The notes under the pieces: generated by a model | What the model saw: the letters and a program-made list of their open reading frames with translations, nothing else | Told to the model about the DNA's origin: nothing | The model's database searches: none | NCBI RefSeq assembly: GCF_003051085.1 | Contig: NZ_QAOM01000017.1 | Coordinates: 1-63,195 of the forward strand | DNA length: 63,195 nucleotides | Direction of reading: 5' to 3' | DNA from: Trichococcus patagoniensis | GTDB taxonomy: Bacteria; Bacillota; Bacilli; Lactobacillales; Aerococcaceae | Made by a program: the position numbers and the translations under genes | Shown here: piece by piece, positions 26,939 to 38,452 of the stretch | Position numbering within the stretch: the first letter of the stretch is position 1 | How the letters are laid out: each line of letters begins with the position of its first letter

Positions 26939-27795
26939 AGGAGGTTATATTCATTTTCGAGATTGGCTTTGAAATCCTGATCATCCGCTGCTTCGATTAA
27001 ACGGAATGCTTGGTCGATCAGCAGTTGGCCTTCGGGATTTCCCGTCTTCGCTAAGGCAATGCCTTTCCTGAGGTAGCAGACGGACAAGTGCCGGTAGGAG
27101 CCTGCTTCCTTTGCAGCCGGGATCAGTTCATCGATTCGGATGATCGTCTCTGCATAACGCCCATTCTTCAACAGCAACAAGCACAGGTTGTGGCGCAACG
27201 AGATAGCGATTTTGCCTGCGAAGGGATGATTGACGTATTTTTGAATCTGGGCCAATGCGGTCCCGGAAATCAGGATGGCTTCGTCGATAGGGAACAGGAA
27301 CAGCATTGCATTGATCATCCTTAATTCCACCAGATACCAGCCATCAAGCTTCTCGAGCCTTTCCCAAACAGGGCGAACATGTTTACGGGCGTCTGCAATA
27401 TCTCCGGTTATTGCCAGAATGATCAGCGCATCCGTCAGATGAACGATGTCGGTGATGATGTAATCAGTGTGCATGTCCAGATACTTCAGAGCTTTCTCCC
27501 GAATTTCTTGCAAGAGGGGGACATCGTTGAAGGACAGGTTCATGAAAGCCGTCAGCAGTTGTTCCTTTTCGGAATGATTGTAATCGTTCATGATGTACTG
27601 GAGCTCTTCATCGGACATGTCCAGCCTGCTCAAAAGATGCCGATAGTTGCCCAGCGTCGGCTCGATCAGATCCCTTTCCATCTTGGAATAGGTAGATTGA
27701 TGGATCTTATTTTCGGCCATATATTGTTGGGAATACTGTTTGTTTTTTCTTATCCTTAGGAGGGTTTTGCCGAACCCTGCCGAATGATTGTCCAT
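26929..27795 (-). CDS. Rgg/MutR-like helix-turn-helix regulator
   Basis: 288 residues. An N-terminal XRE helix-turn-helix (FGKTLLRIRKNKQYSQQYMAENKIHQSTYSK..., shortened; about 8-65) precedes an all-helical TPR-like C-terminal domain (about 90-288) of the Rgg/PlcR type, which in known members binds a short signalling peptide. The ATG at 27795 has GCAGGTG upstream; a GTG at 27813 lacks a ribosome binding site. I found no convincing short hydrophobic peptide gene beside it. Confidence 0.8.
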   Translation of the reverse strand: MDNHSAGFGKTLLRIRKNKQYSQQYMAENKIHQSTYSKMERDLIEPTLGNYRHLLSRLDMSDEELQYIMNDYNHSEKEQLLTAFMNLSFNDVPLLQEIREKALKYLDMHTDYIITDIVHLTDALIILAITGDIADARKHVRPVWERLEKLDGWYLVELRMINAMLFLFPIDEAILISGTALAQIQKYVNHPFAGKIAISLRHNLCLLLLKNGRYAETIIRIDELIPAAKEAGSYRHLSVCYLRKGIALAKTGNPEGQLLIDQAFRLIEAADDQDFKANLENEYNLLKE

Positions 27796-27902
27796 AGCAT
27801 GCACCTGCTTCACGCGTGATTAAAATAATGGGGCTGTCTCGATGAGACAGCCCTGGTTGTGGTTGGATGGTATTGTTGTCTGGTTTGAGGTTCGAATTCG
27901 CG

Positions 27903-28042
27903 GCGGAATTCCCCGCCAAAAATAGGTTTGGCGGGGAATCTCACGTTGTCCGCGGACGTTTTTCCCCGCCAAGGTGGTTTCGGCGGGTTTTCTGACTGTG
28001 ACTTGAACGGATTTTCCCCGCCAAACTGGTTTTGACGGGTTA
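27903..28042. repeat. Intergenic hairpin array C (3 units, 52-53 bp period)
   Basis: Hairpins with left arm TTCCCCGCC begin at 27909, 27962 and 28014. The first is perfect (TTCCCCGCCAAA/TTTGGCGGGGAA); the other two have decayed right arms. The last overlaps the stop codon of the HAD gene, so on the minus strand the array begins exactly at that gene's end. Upstream at 27827-27853 a smaller hairpin (GGGGCTGTCTCGATGAGACA and CCCT) may be a terminator. Confidence 0.8.
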
Positions 28043-28852
28043 TTTATTCAAGTAAGTCCGGATTGCGTGCGCCACGCCGCTTTCGGCGTTTGATTTGGTG
28101 ATGAAATCCGCAGCTTCCTTGACTTTATCGACGGCATTGCCCATCGCGACGCCGACTCCTGCATATTCGATCATGCTCAAATCGTTCTCGTTGTCGCCGA
28201 TGGCCATGATGTTTTCCGCATCAATATTCAATAATGCGGCCAATTCTACCAAAGCGCTAGCTTTGCCGGCATCTTTGTTCAACACCTCCAGGAAATGCGG
28301 TTCGCTGCGGACAATCACATAGTCTTCATGGAACTGCGCTGGAATCGCTGGGATCAAGATATCCAACAGTTCGGGCTGGTCGATGAACATGATTTTCGTG
28401 AACAGTTTGTCTTCCGGTAATTCAGCCAACGAGCGATAGCGGATCGGCATCGTCGTAATGAAAGACTCACGTGTCGTGAAGATGCTGATGTCTTTGTTTG
28501 CGGTATAGATGGCTTCGTTGTCGATCCCGTGCGTGTGCACGTTGAACTTATCGGCCAATTCGTTGATTCTGACGAAGTCGCTGTAATCCAACGTATGCGA
28601 AACGAGCACTTCGTTTGTTGCGGTGGACAGCACCAAAGAGCCGTTGTAGGTGATGACGTAATCTTCGTCCTGATCCAATTCCAATTCTTTGATGTAGCGT
28701 TTGACGCCAGGGAACGGTCTGCCGGTGCAGAGTACGATTTTGACGCCTTGTTCACGTGCTTCCGTGATGGCTGCTTTTACTTCCGGGGTGATTTTGAACT
28801 CCGGGTCTACCAATGTGCCGTCGATGTCGATGGCGATTAATTTGATGCTCAT
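28040..28852 (-). CDS. Cof-type HAD family phosphatase
   Basis: 270 residues. HAD motif I IAIDIDGTLVD (nucleophile Asp), motif II LCTGRP, and motif III/IV IMAIGDNENDLSMIEYAGVGVAMGNA. The cap is of type C2B. Such enzymes hydrolyse sugar phosphates or flavin/PLP phosphates; the substrate is not deducible. Its start overlaps the HD-domain gene stop by 4 bp (ATGA), so the two are coupled. Confidence 0.92.
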   Translation of the reverse strand: MSIKLIAIDIDGTLVDPEFKITPEVKAAITEAREQGVKIVLCTGRPFPGVKRYIKELELDQDEDYVITYNGSLVLSTATNEVLVSHTLDYSDFVRINELADKFNVHTHGIDNEAIYTANKDISIFTTRESFITTMPIRYRSLAELPEDKLFTKIMFIDQPELLDILIPAIPAQFHEDYVIVRSEPHFLEVLNKDAGKASALVELAALLNIDAENIMAIGDNENDLSMIEYAGVGVAMGNAVDKVKEAADFITKSNAESGVAHAIRTYLNK

Positions 28853-30234
28853 AGTGTGCCTCCTGTTTGTTGGGTTGGTAAAATTTCGTCATTCTCGAAA
28901 AAAGTTGAAAATTCCTGCGAAAGGGATTCGAACAGATTAATGCCCGCCTCCTCGTCGTTATGGGTGATTTCGCGCGGGAAGTAGAAACGTTCATCTCCGC
29001 GGACCTTGCCCGTCAAAGCCGATACGATCGAGCTTGCTTGCGAAAGCTCCAAGAAACTGCCGTTTTTCTGGACAAGCTCAATCTGGGTCCGGGTCGTGGC
29101 CTGATACGGCCGGTAGAGATCATACGGCAGGTCATAACTGTTGTTTACTGCAGTATAGTAGTCCCTATTGAAACCCATGCGCTCAATGAGTGCACTCATG
29201 CGTTCCAGTGTAGCATCATCGCGTCCTTTTGTGTAGCGGACCGATTTGAAAGGATGCCGATTGACGAAGCGATAGGCTAGGTCATTCAGAATCGGATCTT
29301 TTTCGTCAAGCCAATGGTTGAAGTAGGTCGTCAGGACGCCATCGTCCAAACGCAGGTAATCTTTCAGCGTCCAAGTCTGCTTGAAGAATGGCGTCAGGAA
29401 AGTGGCGGTATGGCGGAATTCGGCTTGTTCATCCAAATAGACATCCTTCGCCCGTTTCAACAGATGGCTGAGAACGACCTCCATGCCGCGGGAAACCGGA
29501 TGGAAATAGATCTGCATATACATTTGATAGCGGCTGACGATATAATCCTCCACCGCATGCATGCCGGAAATATCAAAGGCGATGCCGTTCTTGTAAGGCC
29601 TGATTACACGCAGGATCCTCGTCAGGTCGAAATTGCCGTAAGTGACGCCAGAATAATAGGCGTCGCGCAGCAGGTAATCCATCCGATCCGCATCGATTTG
29701 GCTGGAAATCAGTTGCACCACCTGGGGATTATCGTAGGTCTTGGCGATGACGGCGGCCACTTGATTCGGAAAATCAGGACCAATCTGTTGAAGGATCCGA
29801 TTGATTTCGGTATCCGGAGAGGTGATGATCTCGATTGTGATGGCTTCATGGTCCGTATCGAATATTTTTTCGAAGGTATGCGAGAACGGGCCATGGCCGA
29901 TGTCGTGCAATAAAGCAGCGCAAAGCGTCACGAGCCGCTCCCCATCGTCCCAAAGGCCGTCCCCAGGCTCTTTGCTGGGGTAATTCCGGACGAATTTATC
30001 ACAGATCCGGCGGGCGATTTCGTAGACTCCCAAAGAATGATTGAAGCGGGAGTGTTCGGCGCCGTGGAAAGTATAGGAAGAAGTCCCTAATTGCTTGATC
30101 CGGCGCAAACGCTGGAATTCGGGTGTGTTGATCAGATCCATGATGATCCGGTACTGGATATGGATGTAGTCGTGGACCGGGTCACGGAATACTTTTTCTT
30201 TCGGCAATAATTCCGCGGTATAGTGTGTACTCAA
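28849..30234 (-). CDS. HD-domain phosphohydrolase (dGTPase-like)
   Basis: 461 residues. The metal site is given by FHGAEHSRFNHSLGVYEIA (first His), then CAALLHDIGHGPFSHTFE (HD pair) and a later Asp in QIDADRMDYLLRD. Homologues in Lactobacillales start STHYTEQLLPKEKVFRDPVH, so the TTG at 30234 with AGAGG about 10 bases upstream is taken as start. It probably hydrolyses dNTPs or another nucleotide. It is coupled to the HAD gene downstream and follows the lipL gene by 28 bp. Confidence 0.88.
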   Translation of the reverse strand: MSTHYTAELLPKEKVFRDPVHDYIHIQYRIIMDLINTPEFQRLRRIKQLGTSSYTFHGAEHSRFNHSLGVYEIARRICDKFVRNYPSKEPGDGLWDDGERLVTLCAALLHDIGHGPFSHTFEKIFDTDHEAITIEIITSPDTEINRILQQIGPDFPNQVAAVIAKTYDNPQVVQLISSQIDADRMDYLLRDAYYSGVTYGNFDLTRILRVIRPYKNGIAFDISGMHAVEDYIVSRYQMYMQIYFHPVSRGMEVVLSHLLKRAKDVYLDEQAEFRHTATFLTPFFKQTWTLKDYLRLDDGVLTTYFNHWLDEKDPILNDLAYRFVNRHPFKSVRYTKGRDDATLERMSALIERMGFNRDYYTAVNNSYDLPYDLYRPYQATTRTQIELVQKNGSFLELSQASSIVSALTGKVRGDERFYFPREITHNDEEAGINLFESLSQEFSTFFENDEILPTQQTGGTL

Positions 30235-30262
30235 ATCGCATCGCCTCTTTCTGTCATTCCGT

Positions 30263-31105
30263 TTAGGTCTGCTGGTTCTGATTGACTTGTTCATTGCGTT
30301 TCTTCATTTTCGCATAAGCTATTTCATACTCTGACATCAGACGCTCCGTGTATTCCCCAGGCAGGAGCGTATTGCCGTTGTTGGTGAAGACGGACAGGAT
30401 CCGTTCCTTAACAGCGGCTACCGTCAAAGGTTTGTCCAGTAGCTCCGCCAAGTTTGCCATGGAAGCGGGGTCGACGGCCGGGAAATGCCAGCGGGTCTCC
30501 TCGCCTTGCAGGCTTTCATCGTAGAAGCGGCGGATCATTTCCCCGCGTTGTTGCTGATTGCCGGTTACGCTCATGTAGATCATGATGGCCACTCCGTTTT
30601 TGAAACGGCGTTGCGCGATGCCGGCGAATTTTTTGCCGTTGATGCTCAGGTCGAAGTCGCCCGGGCAATAGGAGTCGCTGATTTCGAAAGCTTCGATCGT
30701 TTGTTCGGAATCGGAAAAAGTCTGCTCAACCAGTTCCTTCATGAGGACATAACCGTCATTGATCGTGAGTTTGGCATTCTCGGTTTCGGGAAGCACCAGG
30801 GAGAAATTCAGGATCCCTTCATCGGCAACGACGGCCAATCCGCCGGCGTTGCGGACGACGATACCGGTCGGGACGCTCCGCAAGTAACGCAAGCCGTCCT
30901 CCAGATGGGGCAGGCGCGTGTCCATCATGCCGAGGATGACCAGGTTTTCCATCGGCCAAAAATGCAGAGCTGCCGGAGCTTCAGCGTTGCCGACCAATCG
31001 GATCAAAGCATCGCCCATCGCGAAGTGCGCGAGCGGATCGGTGCCGAATGCTCCATGTGAAGTATCGTAGATATAATAAATGTTGTTTTTTAAATGGCTT
31101 GTCAT
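30263..31105 (-). CDS. lipL: Octanoyl-[GcvH]:protein N-octanoyltransferase (LipL type)
   Basis: 280 residues of the lipoate-protein ligase/BPL fold. SYCPGDFDLSINGKKFAGIAQ holds the catalytic Cys of the LipL branch and the conserved Lys. RNAGGLAVV corresponds to the RRxGGGxVyHD ligand loop without the ATP-site features of LplA. It transfers octanoyl from GcvH to E2 subunits of 2-oxoacid dehydrogenases. The start at 31105 has AAGGAAA upstream; a longer reading frame lacks a ribosome binding site. LplA-like function is the alternative. Confidence 0.82.
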   Translation of the reverse strand: MTSHLKNNIYYIYDTSHGAFGTDPLAHFAMGDALIRLVGNAEAPAALHFWPMENLVILGMMDTRLPHLEDGLRYLRSVPTGIVVRNAGGLAVVADEGILNFSLVLPETENAKLTINDGYVLMKELVEQTFSDSEQTIEAFEISDSYCPGDFDLSINGKKFAGIAQRRFKNGVAIMIYMSVTGNQQQRGEMIRRFYDESLQGEETRWHFPAVDPASMANLAELLDKPLTVAAVKERILSVFTNNGNTLLPGEYTERLMSEYEIAYAKMKKRNEQVNQNQQT

Positions 31106-31229
31106 ATGCGTTTCCTTATCTTTGTGGCTGTTTCTGCTCCCATTATAGCAAAGTTCAGGAAAGATTTGACGGTGAATTACAGCGAAAGGCAGGATTTCTT
31201 CGCATTTTGGAAAAACAGCCCGCAAATGA

Positions 31230-31259
31230 TTGACCAACACTCATTTTTATCGCTATACT
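31230..31259 (+). promoter_or_regulatory. Promoter of the DUF1934 gene
   Basis: TTGACC (31230-31235), an 18-bp spacer and TATACT (31254-31259). Confidence 0.75.
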
Positions 31260-31320
31260 GTATTTGAAAAACACGTGCGGCCGCAAGGATTCAGCACGAG
31301 GGTCAATGAGGTGGAAAAGC

Positions 31321-31746
31321 GTGTCTTTAAAAGAAGGAATGCCCATCGAGTTCCAATTGGAAACGCTGGTGAAGCAAGAAGGGGAGCAGGAAAGCTTCCT
31401 ATATGAAGGAATGGGTCAAATCGTGGAAATGGGCAACTGGCTCTATCTGCGCTATATCGAAGCCGAAACAGCTGTATCGGTCACTTTCAAACTGTCCCGT
31501 GAAGGGAAAATGACGATCATCCGCAGAATGGAACAGACGAGCCGCATGACCTTCGATGCAGAAGGAAAAGGCATGGCTATGCTCCCGACGCCGGCCGGAT
31601 TAATGGAAATCGAAACGATCACCCATGAAATGTTGCTGGAGTTCAAGGAAAAGCCGTTTGCCGGGAAAGTTACCTTGCATTACGAACTCCAAATGAACGA
31701 ACAAAAATTGGGAGATTATCGAATTGAATTGCAATTTACCACCTGA
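31321..31746 (+). CDS. DUF1934 (YwiB-like) protein
   Basis: 141 residues forming a calycin-like beta barrel: alternating strands such as ESFLYEGMGQIVEMGNWLYLRY, then AVSVTFKLSREGKMTIIR (shortened). The function is unknown; the gene is regularly found just upstream of rpoE or argS in Firmicutes. The GTG at 31321 has GAGGTGG 6 bases upstream, better than the ATG at 31264. Confidence 0.85.
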   Translation: MSLKEGMPIEFQLETLVKQEGEQESFLYEGMGQIVEMGNWLYLRYIEAETAVSVTFKLSREGKMTIIRRMEQTSRMTFDAEGKGMAMLPTPAGLMEIETITHEMLLEFKEKPFAGKVTLHYELQMNEQKLGDYRIELQFTT

Positions 31747-31758
31747 GTATTGTATGAT
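31729..31758 (+). promoter_or_regulatory. Promoter of rpoE
   Basis: TTGCAA (31729-31734), an 18-bp spacer and TATGAT (31753-31758); it overlaps the end of the DUF1934 gene. Confidence 0.6.
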
Positions 31759-31790
31759 TAAGAGTAAACTTTTGAAAGGACGTGACACCA

Positions 31791-32399
31791 TTGAAATTGA
31801 AGCAATTAGATGGTACTAGCAAAAACGAATTGTCAATGATAGAAGTTGCACACGCAATTTTCGAAGAAAACGGTGACGTACTGGACTTTAACCAATTATT
31901 GGTTCAGGTACAGGACTATCTTGAAATGTCGGAAGAAGAATTGGAAGGCAAGATGACACGTTTCTACACGGACTTGAACATTGATGGCAGCTTTATTTCT
32001 TTAGGAGAAAATCGTTGGGGATTGCGTTCATGGTATCCAATTGATTCAATCGATGAAGAGATTCTTTCCAGTATCGATGAGGATGAAGTGAAGGTTCGCC
32101 GCAAGAAACGCAAGAAGCTGAATGCATTCGCTACATCGGAAGATGACGATGATGTGATCGACTACAATGATGACGATCCGGAAGACATCGATGTTGCTGA
32201 CGAAGATGAAGAAATCGATGTGGATGAGGATGAAGTCGATGATGTCGACGCTGTGGATATCACGGATGACGATGATGACATCACGAGCGGCATCGAAGAA
32301 GACTTGACCTTGATCATCGAAGAGGAAGATCTTGATGAGGAAGAAGAGTTCGAAGAGGAAGAAGAGTTTGTTGCGGAAGAAAAGGACGAAGAGGAGTAA
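31791..32399 (+). CDS. rpoE: RNA polymerase delta subunit
   Basis: 202 residues. The folded HARE-HTH domain spans residues 1-90 (LKQLDGTSKNELSMIEVAH; WGLRSWYPIDSIDEE), followed by a lysine/arginine patch KVRRKKRKK and a long Asp/Glu-rich disordered tail (about 115-202). Delta raises polymerase recycling and promoter selectivity in Gram-positives. The TTG at 31791 is chosen because the family begins MKLKQ and AAAGGA lies 10 bases upstream; the GTG at 31782 is too close to it. The order rpoE-pyrG is conserved in Firmicutes. Confidence 0.95.
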   Translation: MKLKQLDGTSKNELSMIEVAHAIFEENGDVLDFNQLLVQVQDYLEMSEEELEGKMTRFYTDLNIDGSFISLGENRWGLRSWYPIDSIDEEILSSIDEDEVKVRRKKRKKLNAFATSEDDDDVIDYNDDDPEDIDVADEDEEIDVDEDEVDDVDAVDITDDDDDITSGIEEDLTLIIEEEDLDEEEEFEEEEEFVAEEKDEEE

Positions 32400-32425
32400 T
32401 CATTCCCCCGGTCCCCAATTCTTTC

Positions 32426-32545
32426 TTGACACCTTATCTAATTGGAGGTATCATCTTCATTGGGCTCCCAAAAAGCATTTCTTTTTGGAAAGCATACGTT
32501 GAATTTTTACGGCTCCCTGTTCTTAAGAACAGGGAGCTTTATTTT
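32426..32545 (+). promoter_or_regulatory. pyrG promoter and CTP-sensing attenuator (reiterative transcription type)
   Basis: TTGACA (32426-32431), a 17-bp spacer, TATCAT (32449-32454) and a start at G 32462, so the transcript begins GGGCUCCC. About 50 bases on stands a terminator with arms GCTCCCTGTTC/GAACAGGGAGC and a U-rich tail (32511-32545). This is the layout known for Bacillus subtilis pyrG. At low CTP the polymerase stalls before the first C and adds extra G residues. The G tract then pairs with the C/U-rich arm (CUCCCU) and blocks termination. The element is seen directly; its action here is inferred from the B. subtilis case. Confidence 0.85.
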
Positions 32546-32580
32546 GTTTATTGCAGCGTTGGAGAATCCTTCGGACATAA

Positions 32581-34221
<1,641 letters not shown>

Positions 34222-34297
34222 ATCAGAGTTTTTTTTCAATGAAAACGAATTATTTTGCGCTTTCATTTTGACTGTTTTTCCTAATAAGGTAGTAAAA

Positions 34298-34324
34298 AAT
34301 TACATTTTCTGATAAAATGTAATT
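34298..34324 (+). promoter_or_regulatory. 27-bp palindrome upstream of fba
   Basis: Arms AATTACATTTT and AAAATGTAATT (11 bp, perfect) around CTGAT, about 80 bases before the fba start. It may be an operator or a leader hairpin. No U tract follows, so it is not a terminator for pyrG. Confidence 0.45.
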
Positions 34325-34402
34325 GTTGTAAAGTGTTCACATTCCAATATGTGAATTTTCTGCAAACAAAAGAGACCAATGGATTCCAAGGAGGCAACAA
34401 GA

Positions 34403-35260
34403 ATGAGTCGTTTAGTAAGTATGACAGATATGTTAAACAAAGCGTTAGAAGGAAAGTATGCCGTAGGACAATTCAACATCAACAACCTTGAGTGGACGCA
34501 AGCTGTATTGCAAGCAGCACAAGAAGAAAACTCTCCAGTTATTTTGGGTGTTTCTGAAGGCGCAGCAAAATACATGGGCGGACATTTAGTTGTTGCAGCT
34601 ATGACTAATGCTTTGCTAGAAACTATGGACATCACTGTTCCTGTAGCATTGCATCTTGACCACGGTACAAGCTTTGAAAGCTGCAAATCCGCTATCGATG
34701 CTGGTTACTCGTCTGTAATGATCGACAAATCACATTACCCTATCGATGAAAACATTGCTCAAACTAAATTAGTGGTTGAGTACGCACATTCTAAAGGCGC
34801 TTCTGTAGAAGCTGAAATCGGAACTGTCGGCGGAACTGAAGATGGAATCACTGGCGGAATTCAATACGCTGATCCAGCTGAATGCCTACGTTTGACTACT
34901 GAAACAGCTATCGATGCATTAGCTGCTGCATTAGGTTCTGTACACGGACCTTACTCTGGCGAACCTGTACTTGGTTTCGACGAAATGAAAGAAATTTCTG
35001 AATTGACTCACAAACCATTAGTATTGCACGGTGGTTCAGGAATTCCAGAACACCAAGTCAAAAAAGCTATCGAGTTCGGACATTCAAAAATCAACGTGAA
35101 CACTGAATGCCAACAAGTCTTTACAGCTGCTGTAAGAGAAAAATTAGCTACAGACGCTAACGTTTACGATCCTCGTAAAGTTATCGGACCTGGTAAAGAA
35201 GCAATCGTTGCTGTCGTTAAAGAAAGAATGCAAGTTTTCGGTTCAAGCAACAAAGCTTAA
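34403..35260 (+). CDS. fba: Fructose-1,6-bisphosphate aldolase, class II
   Basis: 285 residues, a zinc-dependent TIM-barrel aldolase of glycolysis. [11 protein letters not shown] holds the catalytic Asp and a zinc His, [11 protein letters not shown] and [12 protein letters not shown] the other zinc His residues and phosphate site. AAGGAGG lies 8 bases before ATG 34403. Codon choice is visibly more restricted and AT-richer at third positions than in the neighbours, as expected for a very highly expressed gene. Confidence 0.97.
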   Translation: MSRLVSMTDMLNKALEGKYAVGQFNINNLEWTQAVLQAAQEENSPVILGVSEGAAKYMGGHLVVAAMTNALLETMDITVPVALHLDHGTSFESCKSAIDAGYSSVMIDKSHYPIDENIAQTKLVVEYAHSKGASVEAEIGTVGGTEDGITGGIQYADPAECLRLTTETAIDALAAALGSVHGPYSGEPVLGFDEMKEISELTHKPLVLHGGSGIPEHQVKKAIEFGHSKINVNTECQQVFTAAVREKLATDANVYDPRKVIGPGKEAIVAVVKERMQVFGSSNKA

Positions 35261-35278
35261 TTTAATCAAACGATCTTC

Positions 35279-35316
35279 GAGGAGGTCTGGGGCCTATGTT
35301 CCGGATCTCCTTTTTT
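35279..35316 (+). terminator. Terminator after fba
   Basis: AGGAGGTC/GGATCTCCT stem (one bulge) followed by T6. Confidence 0.85.
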
Positions 35317-35690
35317 GTTCTTATTTTTCCCGGAAAGTTCTTGCTTCGGCGCCTCATTTTCCATGTATTTCTGAGTTTGTGTTAACATTACATTATAAGG
35401 TAGGGCAGTTGTCTTCAGTTGAAGCATGATAGGCAGCTTTTTTACGCTGTTCAGCCGTATCAAATTGAGAAATATAGCGGAAAGCAGACGATTGCATAAA
35501 AAAACTAGTAATGGACCCTGTATTTTTGTTAGAATTGTAAATGATCAACCAACAATCGAATAAAACTAAAAATAATGGTATTTCGGTATCGTTGCGCCGT
35601 TTTTCCCGTGACAGGCAATCCGTGCGAGCGATTCCATTTATTTCCGGATGATTTGTCGTTCGGCAACTACACATGAAGTGAGGCTTTTTT
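35317..35690 (+). other. Non-coding gap between fba and murA
   Basis: 374 bp without a supportable gene. It holds a weak hairpin before T6 near 35436-35446 and AT-rich stretches that could be promoters (for instance TATAAG at 35394-35399). I see no riboswitch signature. The murA ribosome binding site AGTGAGG is at its end. Confidence 0.4.
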
Positions 35691-36962
35691 ATGAAAAAAT
35701 TAGTTATAGAGGGGAATAAACCGTTGAACGGTGAAATCACCATCAGCGGAGCGAAAAACAGCACGGTTGCGCTGATACCGGCCGCCATTTTGGCGGACTC
35801 CCCAGTCATCTTGGAAGGCATCCCCAACATTCAGGATGTGCACTCTCTGATCGATATCCTTGAGGACTTCAACGTCGAAGTGTCTTTTGATGAGGATGAG
35901 GGCATCATCACGATCGATCCGACCAACATGATTTCCATTCCGATGCCTACCGGGAAAATCAAAAGCTTGCGCGCTTCGTATTATTTCATGGGAGCTATCC
36001 TTTCAAAATTTGGTGAAGGCGTCATCGGACTGCCTGGAGGCTGTTTCTTGGGCCCAAGACCGATTGATCAGCACATCAAAGGTTTTGAGGCGTTGGGCGC
36101 GACAGTGCGCAATGAAATGGGCGCCATCTATCTGACCACACCGGAAGAGGGTCTGACAGGCGATCGCATCTATCTTGACGTGGTTTCGATCGGAGCGACA
36201 ATCAACATCATCTTGGCGGCGGTCAAAGCTAAGGGCAAAACAATCATCGAGAATGTGGCCAAAGAGCCGGAAATCATTGATGTGTGCATCTTGTTGAACA
36301 ACATGGGTGCAAAAATCCGTGGAGCCGGTACAGATATCATCCGGATCGAAGGCGTGGAAAGCTTACATGGCTGCAGACACACCGTGATACCTGATCGCAT
36401 CGAAGCAGGGACTTATCTGGCCGCTGCCGCAGCGATGGGTGAGCGTGTGCTTGTGAAAAATGTCATCGTCGAGCATATCGAAAGCCTGATCGCAAAAATG
36501 GAAGAGATGGGTGTAGAGATGGAAATCGGCGAGGACAGCATCCTCGTCAAAAAATCCGATAACCTGAAGATGGTCCACATCAAGACGTTGCCTTACCCTG
36601 GTTTTGCGACAGACTTGCAGCAACCACTGACTCCGCTCTTGTTGAAAGCGAGCGGTGAGGGCACCATCGTCGACACAATCTATCCGAAGCGCGTCAACCA
36701 TATCCCGGAGCTCCGCAGGATGGGTGCGAAGGCCAAGGTAGAAAGTGACATGATCTTCATGCAAGGCCCCAACAAATTGACCGGTGCGGAAGTTACAGCC
36801 AGCGATCTGCGTGCTGGAGCGTGTCTGGTCATCGCCGGATTGATGGCGGAGGGCACAACCACAATTTCCGGTATCGAGAATATCCTGCGCGGGTATGATC
36901 ATATCGTCGAAAAACTGACCGCTTTGGGCGCAGACATCAAAATGATCGAAGACGAAGAATAA
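35691..36962 (+). CDS. murA2: UDP-N-acetylglucosamine 1-carboxyvinyltransferase, second paralogue type (MurZ/MurAB)
   Basis: 423 residues. First committed step of peptidoglycan synthesis: transfer of enolpyruvate from PEP to UDP-GlcNAc in the cytoplasm. The loop [20 protein letters not shown] carries the catalytic, fosfomycin-reactive Cys. [17 protein letters not shown] and the neighbourhood fba-murA-rho are typical of the second Firmicute paralogue, so another murA is expected elsewhere. Confidence 0.93.
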   Translation: MKKLVIEGNKPLNGEITISGAKNSTVALIPAAILADSPVILEGIPNIQDVHSLIDILEDFNVEVSFDEDEGIITIDPTNMISIPMPTGKIKSLRASYYFMGAILSKFGEGVIGLPGGCFLGPRPIDQHIKGFEALGATVRNEMGAIYLTTPEEGLTGDRIYLDVVSIGATINIILAAVKAKGKTIIENVAKEPEIIDVCILLNNMGAKIRGAGTDIIRIEGVESLHGCRHTVIPDRIEAGTYLAAAAAMGERVLVKNVIVEHIESLIAKMEEMGVEMEIGEDSILVKKSDNLKMVHIKTLPYPGFATDLQQPLTPLLLKASGEGTIVDTIYPKRVNHIPELRRMGAKAKVESDMIFMQGPNKLTGAEVTASDLRAGACLVIAGLMAEGTTTISGIENILRGYDHIVEKLTALGADIKMIEDEE

Positions 36963-36990
36963 ACTTCTTCGCGCAGCACGATAATAAGGA

Positions 36991-37029
36991 GCACCTTCAA
37001 AGCAGTAACCGACTTTGGAGGTGCTTTGA
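36991..37029 (+). terminator. Terminator between murA and rho
   Basis: AGCACCTTCAAAG pairs with CTTTGGAGGTGCT with one mismatch; only TTT follows, so termination is probably partial. Confidence 0.65.
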
Positions 37030-37098
37030 ATATCTAACTATGTTGCATTTGCCAAAAACAAGCATCATAAGAATGATAAGAGAGGAAGGTGGAGCTGT

Positions 37099-38358
37099 TT
37101 GGAAGATATGCTTACCTTGCATGAGTTGGAAAGTAAGACGCTGAAAGAAATATACACCTATGCCAGAGAACTGAAAATCCCCTACTACAGCCAAATGAAC
37201 AAAAAAGAGTTGTCCTTGGCGGTCATCCGTGCCCAAGAGGAGAAACAGGGATTCTTCATGACCGAGGGCATTTTAGATATCGTTGCTCAGGAAGGATTCG
37301 GTTTTTTAAGGCCGATCAACTATTCGCCGAGCCAAGAAGACATTTACATATCGACGTCGCAAATCAGACGCTTCGATCTGCGCAATGGGGACAAAGTAGC
37401 CGGAAAGGCCAGACCTGCGAAAGCATCCGAACGTTATTACGGCCTGATGCAAGTCAGTACGGTGAACGGAAAACGGCCTGATCAAGCCAAAGAGCGCTCG
37501 CACTTCCCAGGATTGACGCCCATCTACCCGAACCATCAGATGAAGTTGGAAAACACACGGACAAACGTAACCGCTCGGATGGTCGATTTGTTCTCGCCCA
37601 TCGGCTTCGGTCAACGTGGGATGATTGTTGCGCCTCCTAAAGCAGGGAAAACGACTTTGCTGAAAGAAATCGCGAACGGCATCACCACCAATCATCCCGA
37701 TGTCGAATTGATCATGCTGCTCATCGATGAGCGTCCGGAAGAAGTGACGGATATCGAGCGCAGTGTGAAGGGAGATGTCGTCTCCTCGACTTTCGACCAG
37801 CAACCGGCAAATCATGTCCGGGTTGCGGAACTCGTCCTGGAAAGAGCCATGCGCCTTGTCGAAGACAAACGTGATGTGGTCATCTTGATGGATAGCCTGA
37901 CGCGTTTGGCCCGTGCCTATAACTTGGTTATTCCGCCAAGCGGCCGTACGTTAAGCGGAGGGATCGATCCGGCAGCCTTTTATCGCCCGAAACGTTTCTT
38001 TGGTGCAGCCCGTAATATCGAGGATGGCGGCAGTCTGACGATCATCGCAACTGCGCTTGTCGACACTGGCAGCCGGATGGATGAAGTTATCTATGAAGAA
38101 TTCAAGGGAACGGGGAACATGGAGCTTGTGCTTTCCCGTGAATTGGCGGAACGACGCATCTTCCCAGCCATCGATATCAAAAAATCGGGCACCCGCAGAG
38201 AAGACCTCCTGCTGGATGCGAAAACGATGGAGAATATCTACAAAGTCCGCCGCGGTATGCGCGGGGATGCTTTGGAATACACCGAGAGCTTCCTGAAACA
38301 GATGAACACGACCGAAAACAATGAAGCTTTGCTGAACCGTATTTCGTTGATGAAATAG
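37099..38358 (+). CDS. rho: Transcription termination factor Rho
   Basis: 419 residues. N-terminal helical domain (1-45), cold-shock-like RNA-binding domain (about 50-120, [20 protein letters not shown]), and RecA-type motor: Walker [14 protein letters not shown], Walker [18 protein letters not shown]-loop and R-loop [21 protein letters not shown]. The TTG at 37099 is used because AGGTGGAG lies just upstream; an ATG at 37108 is the alternative. Same direction as murA, with a hairpin between them. Confidence 0.95.
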   Translation: MEDMLTLHELESKTLKEIYTYARELKIPYYSQMNKKELSLAVIRAQEEKQGFFMTEGILDIVAQEGFGFLRPINYSPSQEDIYISTSQIRRFDLRNGDKVAGKARPAKASERYYGLMQVSTVNGKRPDQAKERSHFPGLTPIYPNHQMKLENTRTNVTARMVDLFSPIGFGQRGMIVAPPKAGKTTLLKEIANGITTNHPDVELIMLLIDERPEEVTDIERSVKGDVVSSTFDQQPANHVRVAELVLERAMRLVEDKRDVVILMDSLTRLARAYNLVIPPSGRTLSGGIDPAAFYRPKRFFGAARNIEDGGSLTIIATALVDTGSRMDEVIYEEFKGTGNMELVLSRELAERRIFPAIDIKKSGTRREDLLLDAKTMENIYKVRRGMRGDALEYTESFLKQMNTTENNEALLNRISLMK

Positions 38359-38452
38359 AAGCGTGCCAGAAGGCGTGTGAGCAAATCATGAGCATTTTTT
38401 AAAGCTTCCCGGTATAGTGGAACTATCAAAACGCAAAACTGGAGGTTTTCAA

